From Ariolimax columbianus (taxonomy: Eukaryota > Mollusca > Gastropoda > Stylommatophora > Arionidae): a stretch of DNA of 64,000 bases. Numbering within the stretch: position 1 is the first letter of the stretch; the number at the start of each line of letters is the position of its first letter. The translations under genes and the position numbers were made by a program. The notes under the pieces were generated by a model. It had not been told where the DNA came from. It worked only from the letters and a program-made list of their open reading frames with translations, and ran no database searches. The stretch is from contig JAVGWX010000003.1 in NCBI GenBank assembly GCA_036924085.1, forward strand, positions 125,105,474 to 125,169,473, written 5' to 3'. Positions 10,582-21,080 of the stretch are shown here, piece by piece.

Positions 10582-13327
10582 CTAGGAACATAGAAGAGAG
10601 AGAACAATCTATGGAGGCAAATATCGCCCTCAAAGCCACCACGGCGAAATACAAATACACTCTAAACCAAATAACAAGAGACAGCTGGAAAAACAAAACA
10701 GAAAGCCTCAATTTAGATAAAGACGGGAACAAACTATGGAAGTTAGTCAGAGCCATGAACGACGAAACTCCATCAAACAAACAAATTACCATCAAGCAGA
10801 GCGACAACATGCTCACTGGAAAAAAGGCAGCAAACGCCGTTATAGAACATTATGCCAGAGCAAACCACATTGATGTTCCTACAAATAGGCACACATTCAT
10901 TAATGAAGAACAAAAGAGACACGACAACATCAATATGGCACCAGAGGAGCACAAGATGGCAAAACTAACAATGAATTAAATGGAAAAAGCCATGAGAACT
11001 CTAAAGAAAAAGAAATCACCCGGAAAAGATGGCGTAACAAACGAAATGCTGATGGGGCTGGGCCAAACAGCAAAGATAAAGTTACTATCAGTCCTGAACC
11101 AAAGCTGGAAAAGGGGAATTGTACCGCAGGCATGGAAAGACGCTGTACTTATACCAGTACCAAAGAAAGAAAAAGATAGAACAGATCAAAATGGATGCAG
11201 GCCTATCAGTCTACTGAGCTGTGTAGGAAAACTGATGGAGCGTATGATAAACACCAGAATGATGTGGCATCTGGAAGAAAAACACATACTAATTCCACAG
11301 CAAGCAGGATTTATGCAGCACAGATCCACTGAGGATCAGATCACTCTCATAGCACAGGAATTAGAGGATGCTTACCAGGAGAAAAAGCACACCGTAGCGA
11401 TGTGGGTGGATTTAGAAAATGCATTTGACAAGGTCTGGAAAGAGGGACTCTAAGTCAAGCTACGAAGAAGTGAAGTTTGTGGGAAAATGTACAGATGGAT
11501 CAGCCACTATCTCAAAAACAGAACAACTAGAGTTCAAGTACAAGGGCATATGAGCAAAAAGGTGACACTTGAGCAGGGAGTACCCCAGGGATGAGTACTG
11601 TCACCCACACTCTTCCTGATGTATATAAATAACATCGAAGAGAATATACCAAGAAGAGTCCATAACTCCATGTTTGCATACGATCTGGCTATGTGGACCT
11701 CTGAAAAGAATCTCACCATAGCAAGTAATCGGATGCAGCAGGCCCTAACATCGCTGGAGGAGTGGGCGAACTCATGGCTGGTCAAAATAAATTGGGGAAA
11801 AACAACATGTACGATATTCTTTCTTTCAAACTAACCCCAAAACACCAAAATAAGTCTTAACGGCAAATATCTGCGACCAAACGACAACCCAAACTACCTG
11901 GGAGTTACATTTGATCGACGCATAACATGGAAAAGTCAGATCGAGAGAAATCGAATGAGAGCCAGACAAAGAATAGCAATCATGAGGAAACTTGCTGGCA
12001 CAAGCTGGGGAGCAGACGAAAGTATACTACAGAAACTGTACACTGGAAGAGTGAGACCAGTTCTCGAATATGGCATTGCGGCACGGACAACAGCAGCAAA
12101 GGTGAACTTTGACAAAATTAGCAAACTCCAAAACCAAGCCATGAGAGTTATAACAGGAGGCATGAAGTCAACGCCAATTGTAGAGCTGGAACAGATTACA
12201 AATCTGCAATCCATGACCGACAGAAGAGACTGCAAAGCCCAGCAGCAAGCAGAAAAACTCAGAAGACTGACTGACCATCCAATGCATAAGAGACTAAATA
12301 ATTTTGGAAATGGGAAACTAAAGCGGAGAAACTTTGCAGAAATAGCCAAAGCAAAGATGCACGAAGACCCTATGAACGCATCAACAACACCAAAGCCCAT
12401 CCCTACTGTACGCAAACCTACCTGGAGGCAGCATATATTTCCAGAGGTGGTAGAAAATATACCAGGTATTGGAAAAAAGAACAGCCAGACTGAAAAAGAA
12501 AGAAGAGACATAACCCTGAGGTACATAACGAAAAACTACCCACGCTTGGACTGGACCCATGCATACACCGACGGCTCTGTAACAAACACAACACAGAACG
12601 GAGAGGTAGGGGTATTCCTGAGTCTACCAAATGGTAGGAAAACAACACTATCAGTGGCAACTGGAAAATACTCAAGCAATTTCATAGCTGATGCAGAGAC
12701 ACTGAGGGCTGCAGTAGAAGAAATGGTGACACGCAAAAGAAATGAAAGCCAAAAAGTCCTGCTTACAGATGCCCTGGCCGTAGTCACAGCATTAAAAAGC
12801 CAGACAAATACTGAACTTAATGATTTAACAGCAGTACTCTGTCAACTATGCCAGCAGTCCACACCAAAAAGAGTAGTGGTACAGTGGGTTCCATCCCACT
12901 GTAACATCCAAGCAACGAGGAGGCAGACAGACTGGCAAAAGAAGGTGCAAGACTACCATAACCAGATACTAGTGTGACATACCAAGAGTCAAAAAGGCTT
13001 ATTAGAGCTAGATACATGACCAAATGGAAAACAGAACACACTGGCTACACAAAAAACGATGCCTATTACCAGTTGAACAGAAGAGAGCAGGTCGTGGTCT
13101 TCAGACTTCGCACTGGCCACAATAGACTCAGGTACCACCTATTCAATAAATTGAAGATATGTGGTACCGACGAATGCCCGTGTTCTGCTGCAGAACTGCC
13201 CGACATACGAGGATCAGAGAGAGCAGATGTGGCCATCACCAGTGGCAACACTAGACAAGCTCTATGGCAGTGCCGACAGCCTCAGGATGATCGCTGCTTT
13301 TTTCGAAAAATAAAGGTTGACATCTGA
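10582..13327 (+). pseudogene. Decayed RT-RNase H polyprotein of the I/Nimb-like element
   Basis: One frame runs from 10582 to about 12911, broken by four stops: TAA 10977, TAA 11451, TGA 11592 and TAA 11832. Motifs in order are KSPGKDGVTNEML, RPISLLSCVGKLMER, QAGFMQHRSTEDQI, MWVDLENAFDKVW, then the turn GVPQG-stop-VLSPTLF. The catalytic box reads FAYDLAMW where FADDLA is expected: TAC at 11679-11681 replaces the first box aspartate. RNase H follows from about 12530 with YTDGS, AETLRA and LLTDALAV. A one-base deletion near 12911 (CCAAGCAACG versus CCAAGGCAACG in the other copy) shifts the last part into the frame of 12974-13327 (FRLRTGHNRLRYHLFNK). There a further deletion removes the knuckle region after CPC. 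It cannot make active enzyme. Confidence 0.85.
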
Positions 13328-13353
13328 CAGCGTACGAAGAAGAAGAAGAAGAA
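10582..13353 (+). mobile_element. I/Nimb-like non-LTR retrotransposon, 5'-truncated, with (GAA)n tail
   Basis: This 2.77 kb insertion holds the second half of an ORF2-type protein (RT then RNase H) and ends in GCGTACGAAGAAGAAGAAG. It is bracketed by a perfect 12-bp duplication. The endonuclease and everything upstream are lost, as is usual when reverse transcription stops early. A second copy of the family, sharing the GCGTACGAAGAAG end, is nested at 15538-16384. The tRNA-free simple tail and the presence of RNase H place it near the I clade; Nimb is the closest family I can name, from memory of its architecture only. Confidence 0.85.
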
Positions 13354-13365
13354 GAGATGACTTGG
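13354..13365. repeat. Target-site duplication, right copy
   Basis: GAGATGACTTGG directly follows the (GAA)n tail and repeats 10570-10581. Confidence 0.85.
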
Positions 13366-13484
13366 AGTACGCTCCTAGCGAATCATATAATGGCCGTGTT
13401 TCATGTGGTAGCGTTTTAGTTGATACAAATCCTCGTTGCTGCATGAACAGATGTTGTTTTAGCTCTGAAATTATTGCACCAGAT

Positions 13485-13734
13485 CCATTGGATTGGTGGC
13501 TGAACGGTTAGAATTCCGTCTCTTGACCAATGTGACAACGGTTCAAAACCCCAACAATTCTCTGTTTTTGTGTTTACTGGAGGTGAACAACCAAAAACCT
13601 AGTCTGCACACTGCTTGCAGAGGCAAGCGACATTTTTCATCTGCCCTATAAATAGCAGAACACTAGAAAGTGTGAGTTAGTATACTGGACTAGACCAGCT
13701 TGAAAGGAGCGACTTACAGGGCACGGGGGTCTCC
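13485..13734 (+). mobile_element. Possible tRNA-derived SINE
   Basis: GGTGGCTGAACGGTTAG resembles a polymerase III A box and ACGGTTCAAAACCCC a B box about 40 bp downstream. No second copy was found in the window, so the body boundaries are guesses. Confidence 0.4.
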
Positions 13735-13965
13735 TTCTCTCTTCTCACCTCACTCTGTCCTACACTCTTGCATAACTTTCACACGCGCCCTCAGGCTGAG
13801 ACCCTTCCATTATACTTTGGTTTGACTGACTTCTGAAAGCGCACAAACCTAGCATAGGTGAATACAGATACACACATACATCCAAGCACTGGTTTATGCG
13901 TCTTAATATCACCCAAATTGACTTCCGTCTAGGGTGGAATAGGCGCGCCTCCGCCAGTAGAAACA
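13735..13965 (+). mobile_element. Repeat W, copy 2
   Basis: It matches 2556-2825 through the same ordered blocks (CAACTTTCACACGCGCCCTC, GCGCACAAACCTAGCATAGG, GGCGCGCCTCCGCCAGTAGA) with scattered substitutions and small indels. Confidence 0.75.
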
Positions 13966-13977
13966 TTTAAAGAAGTT

Positions 13978-14725
13978 AGAGAACATATTAATTAATTAAT
14001 AGCTGTCCATAGTTGTCGATGAGGACCGCCGACATCATCCTTGTCACAGATTCCCCGGTTGGGTGTGGGTGCGCATGTTGCTGAACAGGCCAATGCCGGT
14101 ACGAAAACATCTGCTACATAGCGGGCACACGAGATTTGTAGAAGGGGATGGTATTCCCGCTGGTCGGGATTTCCGGGTCTCGCATCTGCTCTGGGCTTTC
14201 ACAACACGGTCGTCTTCGCGGTAGCTACACCCGCTTTGACTGCGCTTCTCCAGTCAGATCTGTTTTGCGCAAGACATTCCCAGGAGTCGATGTCTATCTG
14301 GCAACTTTTCAGTGAGTCCTTCAGACCGTCTTTAAAACGTTTCTTTGGGCGCCCTCTCTCGCGCCATCCCTCTCAGCTCGCCGTAGAGAAGCTTCTTTGG
14401 GAGCCGCTCGTCTGACATACGGACGAGGTGTCCGGCCCATCCTAGTCGTGTTTTTTCTAACTGTGCATGGATGATGAGCATGTTAGCCCTCGAGAGAACC
14501 TCGATGTCAGTGATACGATCTTGCCATCGGATGTGGAATATTCGCCTCAGGCAACCTGTGTGGATGTGGTTTAACTTCCTTGCATGTCCTGAATATACAG
14601 TCCAGCTTTCACAAGCGTATAGTAGGGTTGGAATGATGGTTGCACGGTAGACTTTGAGTTTGGTCTTGACGCTGATGCCACGACGTGCCCACACCATCGA
14701 GCGCATTCTACCAAAGAGAACATAT
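13978..14725 (-). mobile_element. RTE-like retrotransposon copy A, 5'-truncated, with TSD
   Basis: The element body is 13989-14714 and is flanked by an 11-bp duplication AGAGAACATAT (13978-13988 and 14715-14725). On the minus strand its 3' end is GGACAGCT followed by an (ATTA)n tail. It keeps only the last part of the RT and a C-terminal zinc-finger-like motif. Copy B of the same family lies at 18774-21068 and is about three times longer. Confidence 0.85.
14000..14706 (-). pseudogene. RTE-like RT C-terminus with C2H2-type motif, copy A
   Basis: The minus frame reads VKTKLKVYRATIIPTLLYAC, GCLRRIFHIRWQDRITDIEV, then LGWAGHLVRMSDERLPKKLL, the conserved C-terminal block of this family. Downstream, at about 14045-14125, the minus strand reads VCPLCSRCFRTGIGLFSNM then RTH. 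The expected C-x2-C-x12-H-x3-H finger has lost its first histidine (Asn), while the second survives. A frameshift separates the two parts (GELRGMARERAP instead of the GELREGWRERGRPKKRF seen in copy B). Confidence 0.8.
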
Positions 14726-14925
14726 AATAATACGTCATAACTACGAGTACTTGAAATTTGTGTGTTATTACTATATGAAGTATGTATATTATTAATGTAT
14801 GATGTAGTTATATGCTAACTATATGAAGTAGCAATGTTATGACTATATGAAGTATGTATATTATTATTATATGAAAATTGTATATTATAACTATATGAAG
14901 TACGTAAATTATTAATAGATGGTAG
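14726..14925. repeat. Degenerate 24-bp AT-rich minisatellite
   Basis: Units of the form ACTATATGAAGTATGTATAT recur with many substitutions. The same repeat is found at 18747-18773 and 21069-21600, on both sides of RTE copy B. Confidence 0.75.
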
Positions 14926-15525
14926 GTACCGAGAGGCTTCAAATGAACACCTTAAACGTAGGATAGAAATTTAAAGAATCATGAAATTGTATTGTAAATT
15001 CCAAATATGGTTGCTAAGGATGTAAAGAGTGTCTTTCACGTGCCTTCACGTTGGAGACGAACAACATGACGTCATCAGGTCAGGTCATCCCGTAATCGTT
15101 GATTTTCGTGCATAGTGCTAACCGTTTATCTTGCCAGATTTTGTTAAGCCGTACAAGCGCCGCTATTGTCTGTGTTATTCTGGCCAACATCTCACATTTG
15201 ATCCTTCATCACTGACAATCGACCCAAGATATTTAAAACGGTCAACTACTTCCGAGTTCCTGACCGTTAGCTTTTATCCTGCTGTTGTGAAGTCCTCGGC
15301 GTTGTTGGTCAATTTTGTCTTTCCAGTGTTTATCTCCATACCATAGTCAAGAGCTGTTTCATCGAGCCTTCTGCCCCATTCCTAGAGTTCTGCTTCTGAG
15401 CCCGCCAACCCGTCGATGTCATCTGCAAAACGAAGGTTGGTAACTGTTTTTCCCTCTATCTTGACAGTACCAACGTGACCTCCAAGTGCCTCACTCATAA
15501 TTCCCTCAAGGAATATATCTCACAC

Positions 15526-15537
15526 CAACTGATATAC
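15526..15537. repeat. TSD of nested I/Nimb-like insert, left copy
   Basis: CAACTGATATAC is repeated exactly at 16385-16396. Removing the insert and one copy rejoins the host RT reading across CFRISV-GVR. Confidence 0.9.
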
Positions 15538-16384
15538 TTCTTCTTCGTACGCAGTCAGACAGTAACCATTATTTTTTCGAAAAAAGCGGCGGTCATCCTG
15601 AGGCTGTCGCCACTGCCATAGAGCTTGTCTTGCAGTTCCACTGGTGATGGCCACATCTGCTCTCTCTGATCCTCGTATGTCGGGCAGTTCTGCAGCAGAT
15701 GTTCAGCGGTCATTTTACCGGTACCGCACGGGCATTCGTCGGTACCACCTATCTTCAATTTGTTGAATAGGTGGTACCTCAGTCTATTGTGGCCAGTGCG
15801 AAGTCTGAAGACAACGACCTGCTCTCTTCTGTTCAACTGGTAATAGGCATCGTTTTTGGTGTAACCAGTATGTTTGGTTTCCCATTTGGTAATGTATCTG
15901 GCTTTGATAAGCCGTTTTGACTCTTCGTACGTCATACTAGTATCTGTTTGTGGTAGTCTTGCGCCTTCTTTTGCCAGGCTGTCTGCCTCCTCGTTGCCTT
16001 GGATGTTGCAGTGTGATGGGACCCACTGTACCACTGTTCGGACTTCTGGCACAGTTTGCAGAGTGCTGCTCTTAAGTCATTAAGCTCAGTGTTTTTCTGG
16101 CTTTGTAGCGCTGTGACTACGGCGAGAGCATCTGTAAGCAGGACTATATGGCTTTCATTTTCTTTATGTGTCACCATTTCTTCCACTGCCGCCCTCAGTG
16201 TCTCTGCCTCCGCTCTGAAATTGCTTGTGTACTCACCAGTAGCGAATGGCAGTGTTATTTTTCTGCCATTTGGTAGGTTCAGGATAGCTCCTGCCCCTCC
16301 GTTCTGTGTAGTGTTTGTTACAGAACCGTCGGTGTATGCATGGGTCCAGTCCATGCTTGGGTAGTTTTCCGAAATAAAGCTTAG
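15538..16384 (-). mobile_element. Nested I/Nimb-like retrotransposon fragment (RNase H end)
   Basis: The 847-bp insert encodes, on the minus strand, RNase H (YTDGSVTNTTQNGGAGAIL, AEAETLRAAVEEM, LLTDALAVVTALQSQ), then VVQWVPSHCNIQGNEEAD and the C-terminal block FRLRTGHNRLRYHLFNK with CPCGTGKMTAEHLLQNCP. All four acidic RNase H positions are readable, but a roughly 10-bp deletion upstream of VQWVPSH shifts the frame. It keeps the knuckle-like CxC...H...C motif that the 10582-13353 copy has lost. It ends GCGTACGAAGAAGAAG, has no RT domain, and is precisely flanked by a 12-bp duplication. Confidence 0.9.
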
Positions 16385-16396
16385 CAACTGATATAC
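16385..16396. repeat. TSD of nested I/Nimb-like insert, right copy
   Basis: CAACTGATATAC matches 15526-15537 at all 12 positions. Confidence 0.9.
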
Positions 16397-17718
16397 GAAA
16401 ACAGTCTCTTCGCCTCCCATTCACAAGAACTGCGCTAGACGCCTTGTAATACATGTGCTCAAGGACCGTTATAATATTTCCTTTGATTTTATACATCCTC
16501 ATGGTTGCCCATAGCGCTTGATACCTTTTCAAATGCCTTCTTGAAATCAACAAACACGTGATACAGTTTTACTGCTGTTCTAGATATTTCTCGATTAGCA
16601 GCCTTAAATTAAATATCTGTTCTTTAGTGCTTCTTCCCTGTCTGAACCCTGCTTGCTCCTCGGCAATGATGTTCTCTGCTTGGGGTTTCAATCGGTCGAG
16701 GATTAATCTAAGCATGACCTTGCTAGGGTGGCTAATGAGGCTTATTGTTCTGTAATTTTGGTACAGCTTTAAGTTTCCAGACTTATGTAACGGTATAACC
16801 ATTGATTTTGTCCATAAGTCCGACCAGTTTCCTGTCGCCCATATTTTGTTGCAGATCTGTGTCAGGCCTTCCAACATTACCTTCCCACCTACCTGTAAGA
16901 GCTCTGCTGGAATATTGTCCATGCCGGCCGCCTTCCCTCTTCTCAATATCTTTACCACTGCAGCTACCTCTTCCTTCGTTTTCAGTTGATTATCCTCTAT
17001 AGTTGTTGGTGTTGGAGGGATTGTTTTCTCAGGTTCGTTTCGCCCTTCATAGTTATATAGCTCGGAACAGTACTCTGTACATCGTACCTGTACGTCATTG
17101 TCCTCAATAAGGCACTTGCCGCATTTATCCTGGATCATAAAGTTCCTGTCTTGTCTTGGTGTTACCAGTTCTTTGACCACCTTGTATGCTCCATTAGCGT
17201 CATTTCTGTTTAATCTCTTTTCGATGTTTGTACATTGCTCACATATACACGCTTTTTTCGCCTCTCTCTTCTTTTGTTGTATCGCTTTCTTGACCTCTTC
17301 ATATCTGCCGACCTCATAAGGTGGATGATTTTGGTTTTTCAGTGACCTTCTTCTATCACAAAAGTCTAGAATTTCTTTGATCACCCATATCTTCTTTTTT
17401 TGTTTGCTGGCATCCCAGGATCTCTGTTGCTGTGTCTATGAGAGCTGCGTTAAGAGACTCTGTTACTGTATCGGTATCCAGTCCCTCTCTGAAAGCCACC
17501 AGTGGAGAAAATCTCCCTCCTACCCTTGATTGGAACACTTCGATGATTATTGGGTCTTTTAATTTGTCCAGGTCAAACTTTAGTCAAGTCACATCTTTCT
17601 TTGCGACTCCCTTCAATCGCAGAAGGATAGTCATCATAACAAGTTAGTGGTCGCTTTCTATATCCGCTCCTGGGAAACTTCTCGTTTTGTCGGTGTTGAT
17701 GCAAGATCTAAATCTCCT

Positions 17719-17732
17719 CTGGACCAGCATAT
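17719..17732. repeat. TSD of nested SINE-A, left copy
   Basis: CTGGACCAGCATAT recurs as CTGGACCAGTATAT at 17983-17996 (13 of 14 identical). Confidence 0.85.
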
Positions 17733-17982
17733 TTTTTTTTTTTTTGTTCGCCTTATTTCTCTATTCCCAAAGGCGGGTGTGCGTTGCACTGTGGTTTTTA
17801 TTTTTGAGCCTGTCGGCCCAGTGGATCCAACTTCAGCATGCATTTTATGTAAGGGTCTGCTTCCTCCTGCATTTTTCTAAGGGTTTGCTTCTCCGGGGTA
17901 ACGGCCGGTGCTGTGATGGGGATCGAACCCAGCACCTTCGGTTTGTGAGCCATGCCACTTAACCACTAGGCCACGCCGTCCC
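17733..17982 (-). mobile_element. SINE-A copy 2, inserted in the RTE-like endonuclease
   Basis: On the minus strand it starts GGGACGGCGTGGCCTAGTGG, contains the B-box-like GGGTTCGATCCCC, and ends in an A-rich tail (the T run at 17733-17745). It is near-identical in order to 4429-4672. It splits the endonuclease of the host element between QIDYIL and the RRFRSCINTDK segment. Confidence 0.92.
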
Positions 17983-18430
17983 CTGGACCAGTATATAATC
18001 AATTTGGCTGGGCACTTCATTGTTTGTGTTATGCTATGTCCTGCGTCTGGACGGCTTGTTAAACCTGAACGTGTTTTCTACCAACAGATTATTGCATTGT
18101 GCAAATTCTAGGAGTCTGAGGTTCCGGTCATTAGTTTCTTTGTTTCCGTATGGGCCACATGTTTCCCTACAGTCATGGACCGCATCTTCTCAAATGTTTG
18201 CGTTCCAACCACCCTGGACTACCAATATGTCTTTTTTAAGCGCTTCGTTCATCAGACTGAAGTTGATCATAGAATGCTTCTATTTCACAATCCTCATAGT
18301 CTGCAGTGGGTGCGTAGCACTGTATTATCGTAATATTAAACGGTGCCGCCTTTAGCCGTAAGATGACGTTATAATTGCAGTTAAAATATGGTCGACCCAA
18401 TATTGACATGCACCAAAAAGGAGCAGCGTT

Positions 18431-18761
18431 CTGTTCTCCGCTTTTTTGTTGTGGAAAATCATCGGCAAATGAATGTCTAGTACGGTGATGCCTGCATTGG
18501 GGCAAGCACTTACGGAATGTGGTTAACCAATATGTGAGTCCATCTCAATAGACTCAGAACACTAGAGCAAAGTAGACCCGTTGCCTTTTAAGCGCCATCT
18601 ATGCTGCTTCAAATAAACCACCTAATCACTGCCAGTGTCATGCCATGTCACACAGTCAGTCGCCTCTTACGACATACTCTCTGTGAGGTAGTGGTGCTAT
18701 TCTTGTCCTTGTCATACACCAAGGCCCTTCGCTGACTACTCGAGATATATGAAGTATGTAT
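18431..18761. other. Unassigned sequence between RTE-like elements
   Basis: It may include the extreme 5' part of the older RTE-like element. The minus-strand string TATGTCGTAAGAGGCGACTG near 18655-18680 looks like element-derived sequence, but I cannot place it. Confidence 0.3.
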
Positions 18762-21080
18762 ATTATAATTATAATAGTAGTAATAATAGCTGTCCATCGT
18801 TGTCGATGAGGACCGCCGACATCAACCTTGTCACAGATTTCCCTGTTGGGTGTTGCTGCGCATGTGGCTGAACAGGCCAATGCGAGCACGAAAACATCTG
18901 CTACATATCGGGCACACGAGGTTTGTAGAAGGGGATGGTATTCCCGCTGCTCAGGATTTCCGAGGCTCGCGTCTGTTCTGTGCTTTCACAACACGGTCAT
19001 CTTCGCCGGCAGCTACACCCAATTTGACTGCGCTTCTCCAGTCAGATCTGTTTTGCGCAAGACATTCCTAGGTGTTGATGTCTATCTGGCAACTTTTTAG
19101 TGAGTCCTTCAGACCGTCTTTAAAACGTTTCTTTGGGCGCCCTCTCTCGCGCCATCCCTCTCTCAGCTCGCCGTAGAGAAGCTTCTTTGGGAGCCGCTCG
19201 TCTGACATACGGACGAGGTGTCCGGCCCATCCTAGTCGTGCTTTTTCTAGCAGTGCATGGATGCTGGGCATGTTAGCCCTCGAGAGAACCTCGATGTCAG
19301 TGACACGATCTTGCCATCGGATGTGGAATATTCGCCTCAGGCAACCTGCGTGGAAGTGGTTTAACCTCCTTGCATGTCCAGAGTATACAGTCCAGCTTTC
19401 GCAAGCGTATAGTAGGGTTGGAATAATGGTTGCACGGTAGACTTTGAGTTTGGTCTTGACACTGATGCCACGACGTGCCCAGACCAGCGAGCGCATTCTA
19501 CCAAAGGCTGTGCTGGCCTTTGCTATTCTGCTTGCCACCTCATCGTCTAGGCTGATAGATCTCGACAGCGTGCTGCCCAGATATGTGAATTTGTATACGG
19601 CATTCAACGTCTGCCCGCTGACTGTAGTCTCTGGTTTTGTGTACGGCATGCCTGGTGCTGGTTGGCACATGACCTCTGTTTTTTTGGCATTTATGGTCAG
19701 GCCAAAATTTTCGCATGCGGCAGAGAACTGGTCCATTCCAACCTGCATGTTCAGTTCTGAGCTGTTCATTAGATCGCAGTCGTCAGCAAATACAAGTTCC
19801 TTGATTATGTCGCCAGCCACTTTGGTTTTTGCCTTCATTCTTCTGGAATTGAGTAACTTGCCATCTCTGCGGTACTTTATGGGTATTCCAAGCTCCAATG
19901 ATCTGAAGGCGTCTGTCATCGTGGCCGCGAACATCATGCTGAACTTAAGTCGGGGCGAGTACACATTATTGTTTTACTCCGTTTGATACTAGAAACGTTT
20001 TAGAGATTGCACCGCTGTCCAGTACACGAGCACACATGCCTTCGTGTAGCTGTTTCACCATTGTTATGAACTTGTTGGGGCAGCCAAACTTAGACATTAT
20101 CATCCACAGCTCTCCTCTGTTTACTGTATCAAGTGCCTTTGTCAAATCCATAAATGTGGTGTACAAGGCCTGATTTTGCTCTCGACACTTCTCTTGTACT
20201 TGGCGAGCGGCAAAAATCATGTCCACTGTTCCTCCTCCGGCTCTGAATCCACATTGGCTTTCTGGGAGGTGGTGGCTTTGTTCAAGGTGTTTGTTGAGCC
20301 TGTTTAGCAGTAAGCGCGCTAGGATCTTGCCTGCTACGGAGAGTAGCGATATTCCACGATGATTGTCGCATTCCTGACGATTGCCTTTTCTTTTGTATAG
20401 GTGAACGATTGAGGCGTCCTTTAGCTCCTGCGGAATTTTACCTTCAGCCCACATGTGACAGAAGAGTTCAGTGATCCAACTGGTGAGGGATGGGCCAGCT
20501 ATCTTATATACCTCTGCTGGTATTGCATCAGCTCCTGGAGCTTTTCCTAAAGATAGTGAACTGATTGCCCTGTTGACTTCCTCCTCAGTAATTACTTCAT
20601 CCAACGCCAGGTTCAGTTCCACCTGCGGCATTCGCCGGATGGCCTCTTCATTTATGGACGATGGGTGGTTTAGTATTTTGCAGAAGTGGTCTGCCCATCT
20701 GTCTAGAATCTGAACCTTATCTGTTAGCAGTACCCCATCCGCACTGCGAACTGGAGTATTACTAGAGGGCTGCGGGCCGTAGAGAGCTTTCAGTGCCTCT
20801 TAAAACCGTTTGATGTCATGACGCTCGGCGAACATCTCAATTTCGTCAGCTCTTTTGCTGAGCCAGGAGTCTTGCATCTCTCTAAGCCTGGTCTGGACAG
20901 CTTTGCGAGCAGTATTGAAGGCAGCTTTTGCTGCCGGAGATGGTGTGTCCCTCTGGTATTCCCTGTGCGCTTCATGTTTTGGATCGAGAAGGCCCTGTAT
21001 TTTTAGATCGTTCTCATCAAACCAGTCCTTATGCTTGCGCGTGAGTGGGCCAATGTGTTTAACAGCTGATTATAATTATA
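18762..21080 (-). mobile_element. RTE-like retrotransposon copy B, 5'-truncated
   Basis: The body runs 18774-21068. The 12-bp string ATTATAATTATA occurs at both ends (18762-18773 and 21069-21080) and is a plausible duplication, although it is low complexity. The element landed inside the 24-bp AT-rich minisatellite, which continues on both sides. The 3' end is GGACAGCT followed by a (ATT)n-like tail, a variant of the tail in copy A. Confidence 0.75.
18840..21060 (-). pseudogene. RTE-like endonuclease-RT polyprotein, RT portion, copy B
   Basis: From the 5' break the minus strand reads HKDWFDENDLKIQGLL, KAVQTRLREMQDSWLSKRAD, a stop at 20800-20802, EALKALYGPQPSSNTPV, then RT motifs LGKAPGADAIPAEVYK, HRGISLLSVAGKILARLL, PESQCGFRAGGGTVDMIF, TTFMDLTKALDTV. 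A frameshift at about 19965 comes at the GVKQ turn. Then KELVFADDCDLMNSSELNM with an intact box at 19776-19790, FTYLGSTLSRS, GCLRRIFHIRWQDRVTDIEV and GELREGWRERGRPKKRFKDG. Past the stop at 19068, the minus strand near 18855-18920 reads VCPICSRCFRARIGLFSHM with the distal histidine replaced by Asn. Only one stop and one frameshift interrupt about 2 kb, so it is fairly young. Confidence 0.88.

Larger units (their letters stand above)
15108..18430 (-). pseudogene. Older RTE-like retrotransposon (endonuclease plus RT) carrying two nested insertions
   Basis: The minus strand in pieces gives an APE-type endonuclease and an RT. Endonuclease (about 17997-18430): FNITIIQCYAPTADYED, VVQGGWNANI (the expected GDWN aspartate is Gly), QIDYIL. 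After a SINE (17733-17982) it resumes with FRSCINTDKTRSFPGADIES then DH near 17645, where a stop follows DH. RT: VFQSRVGGRFSPLVAF, GKAAGMDNIPAELLQVGG, AEEQAGFRQGRSTKEQI, HVFVDFKKAFEKV, VLVNGRRRDCFRISV. An I/Nimb-like insert (15538-16384) interrupts here. It resumes with GVR, lacks roughly ten residues of the QGCLLSP turn, then FLEGIMSEALGGHVG, NLRFADDIDGLAGSE (catalytic box intact, about 15416-15437) and DRFKYLGSIVSDEGS. It ends near 15108, so the C-terminus is missing. Frameshifts and stops are frequent. Confidence 0.85.

Noticed and set aside
15538..18430. Apparent fusion of an RTE-type endonuclease-RT with RNase H as a new retroelement
   Set aside because: The 12-bp duplication and family tail show that the RNase H part is a separate later insertion.
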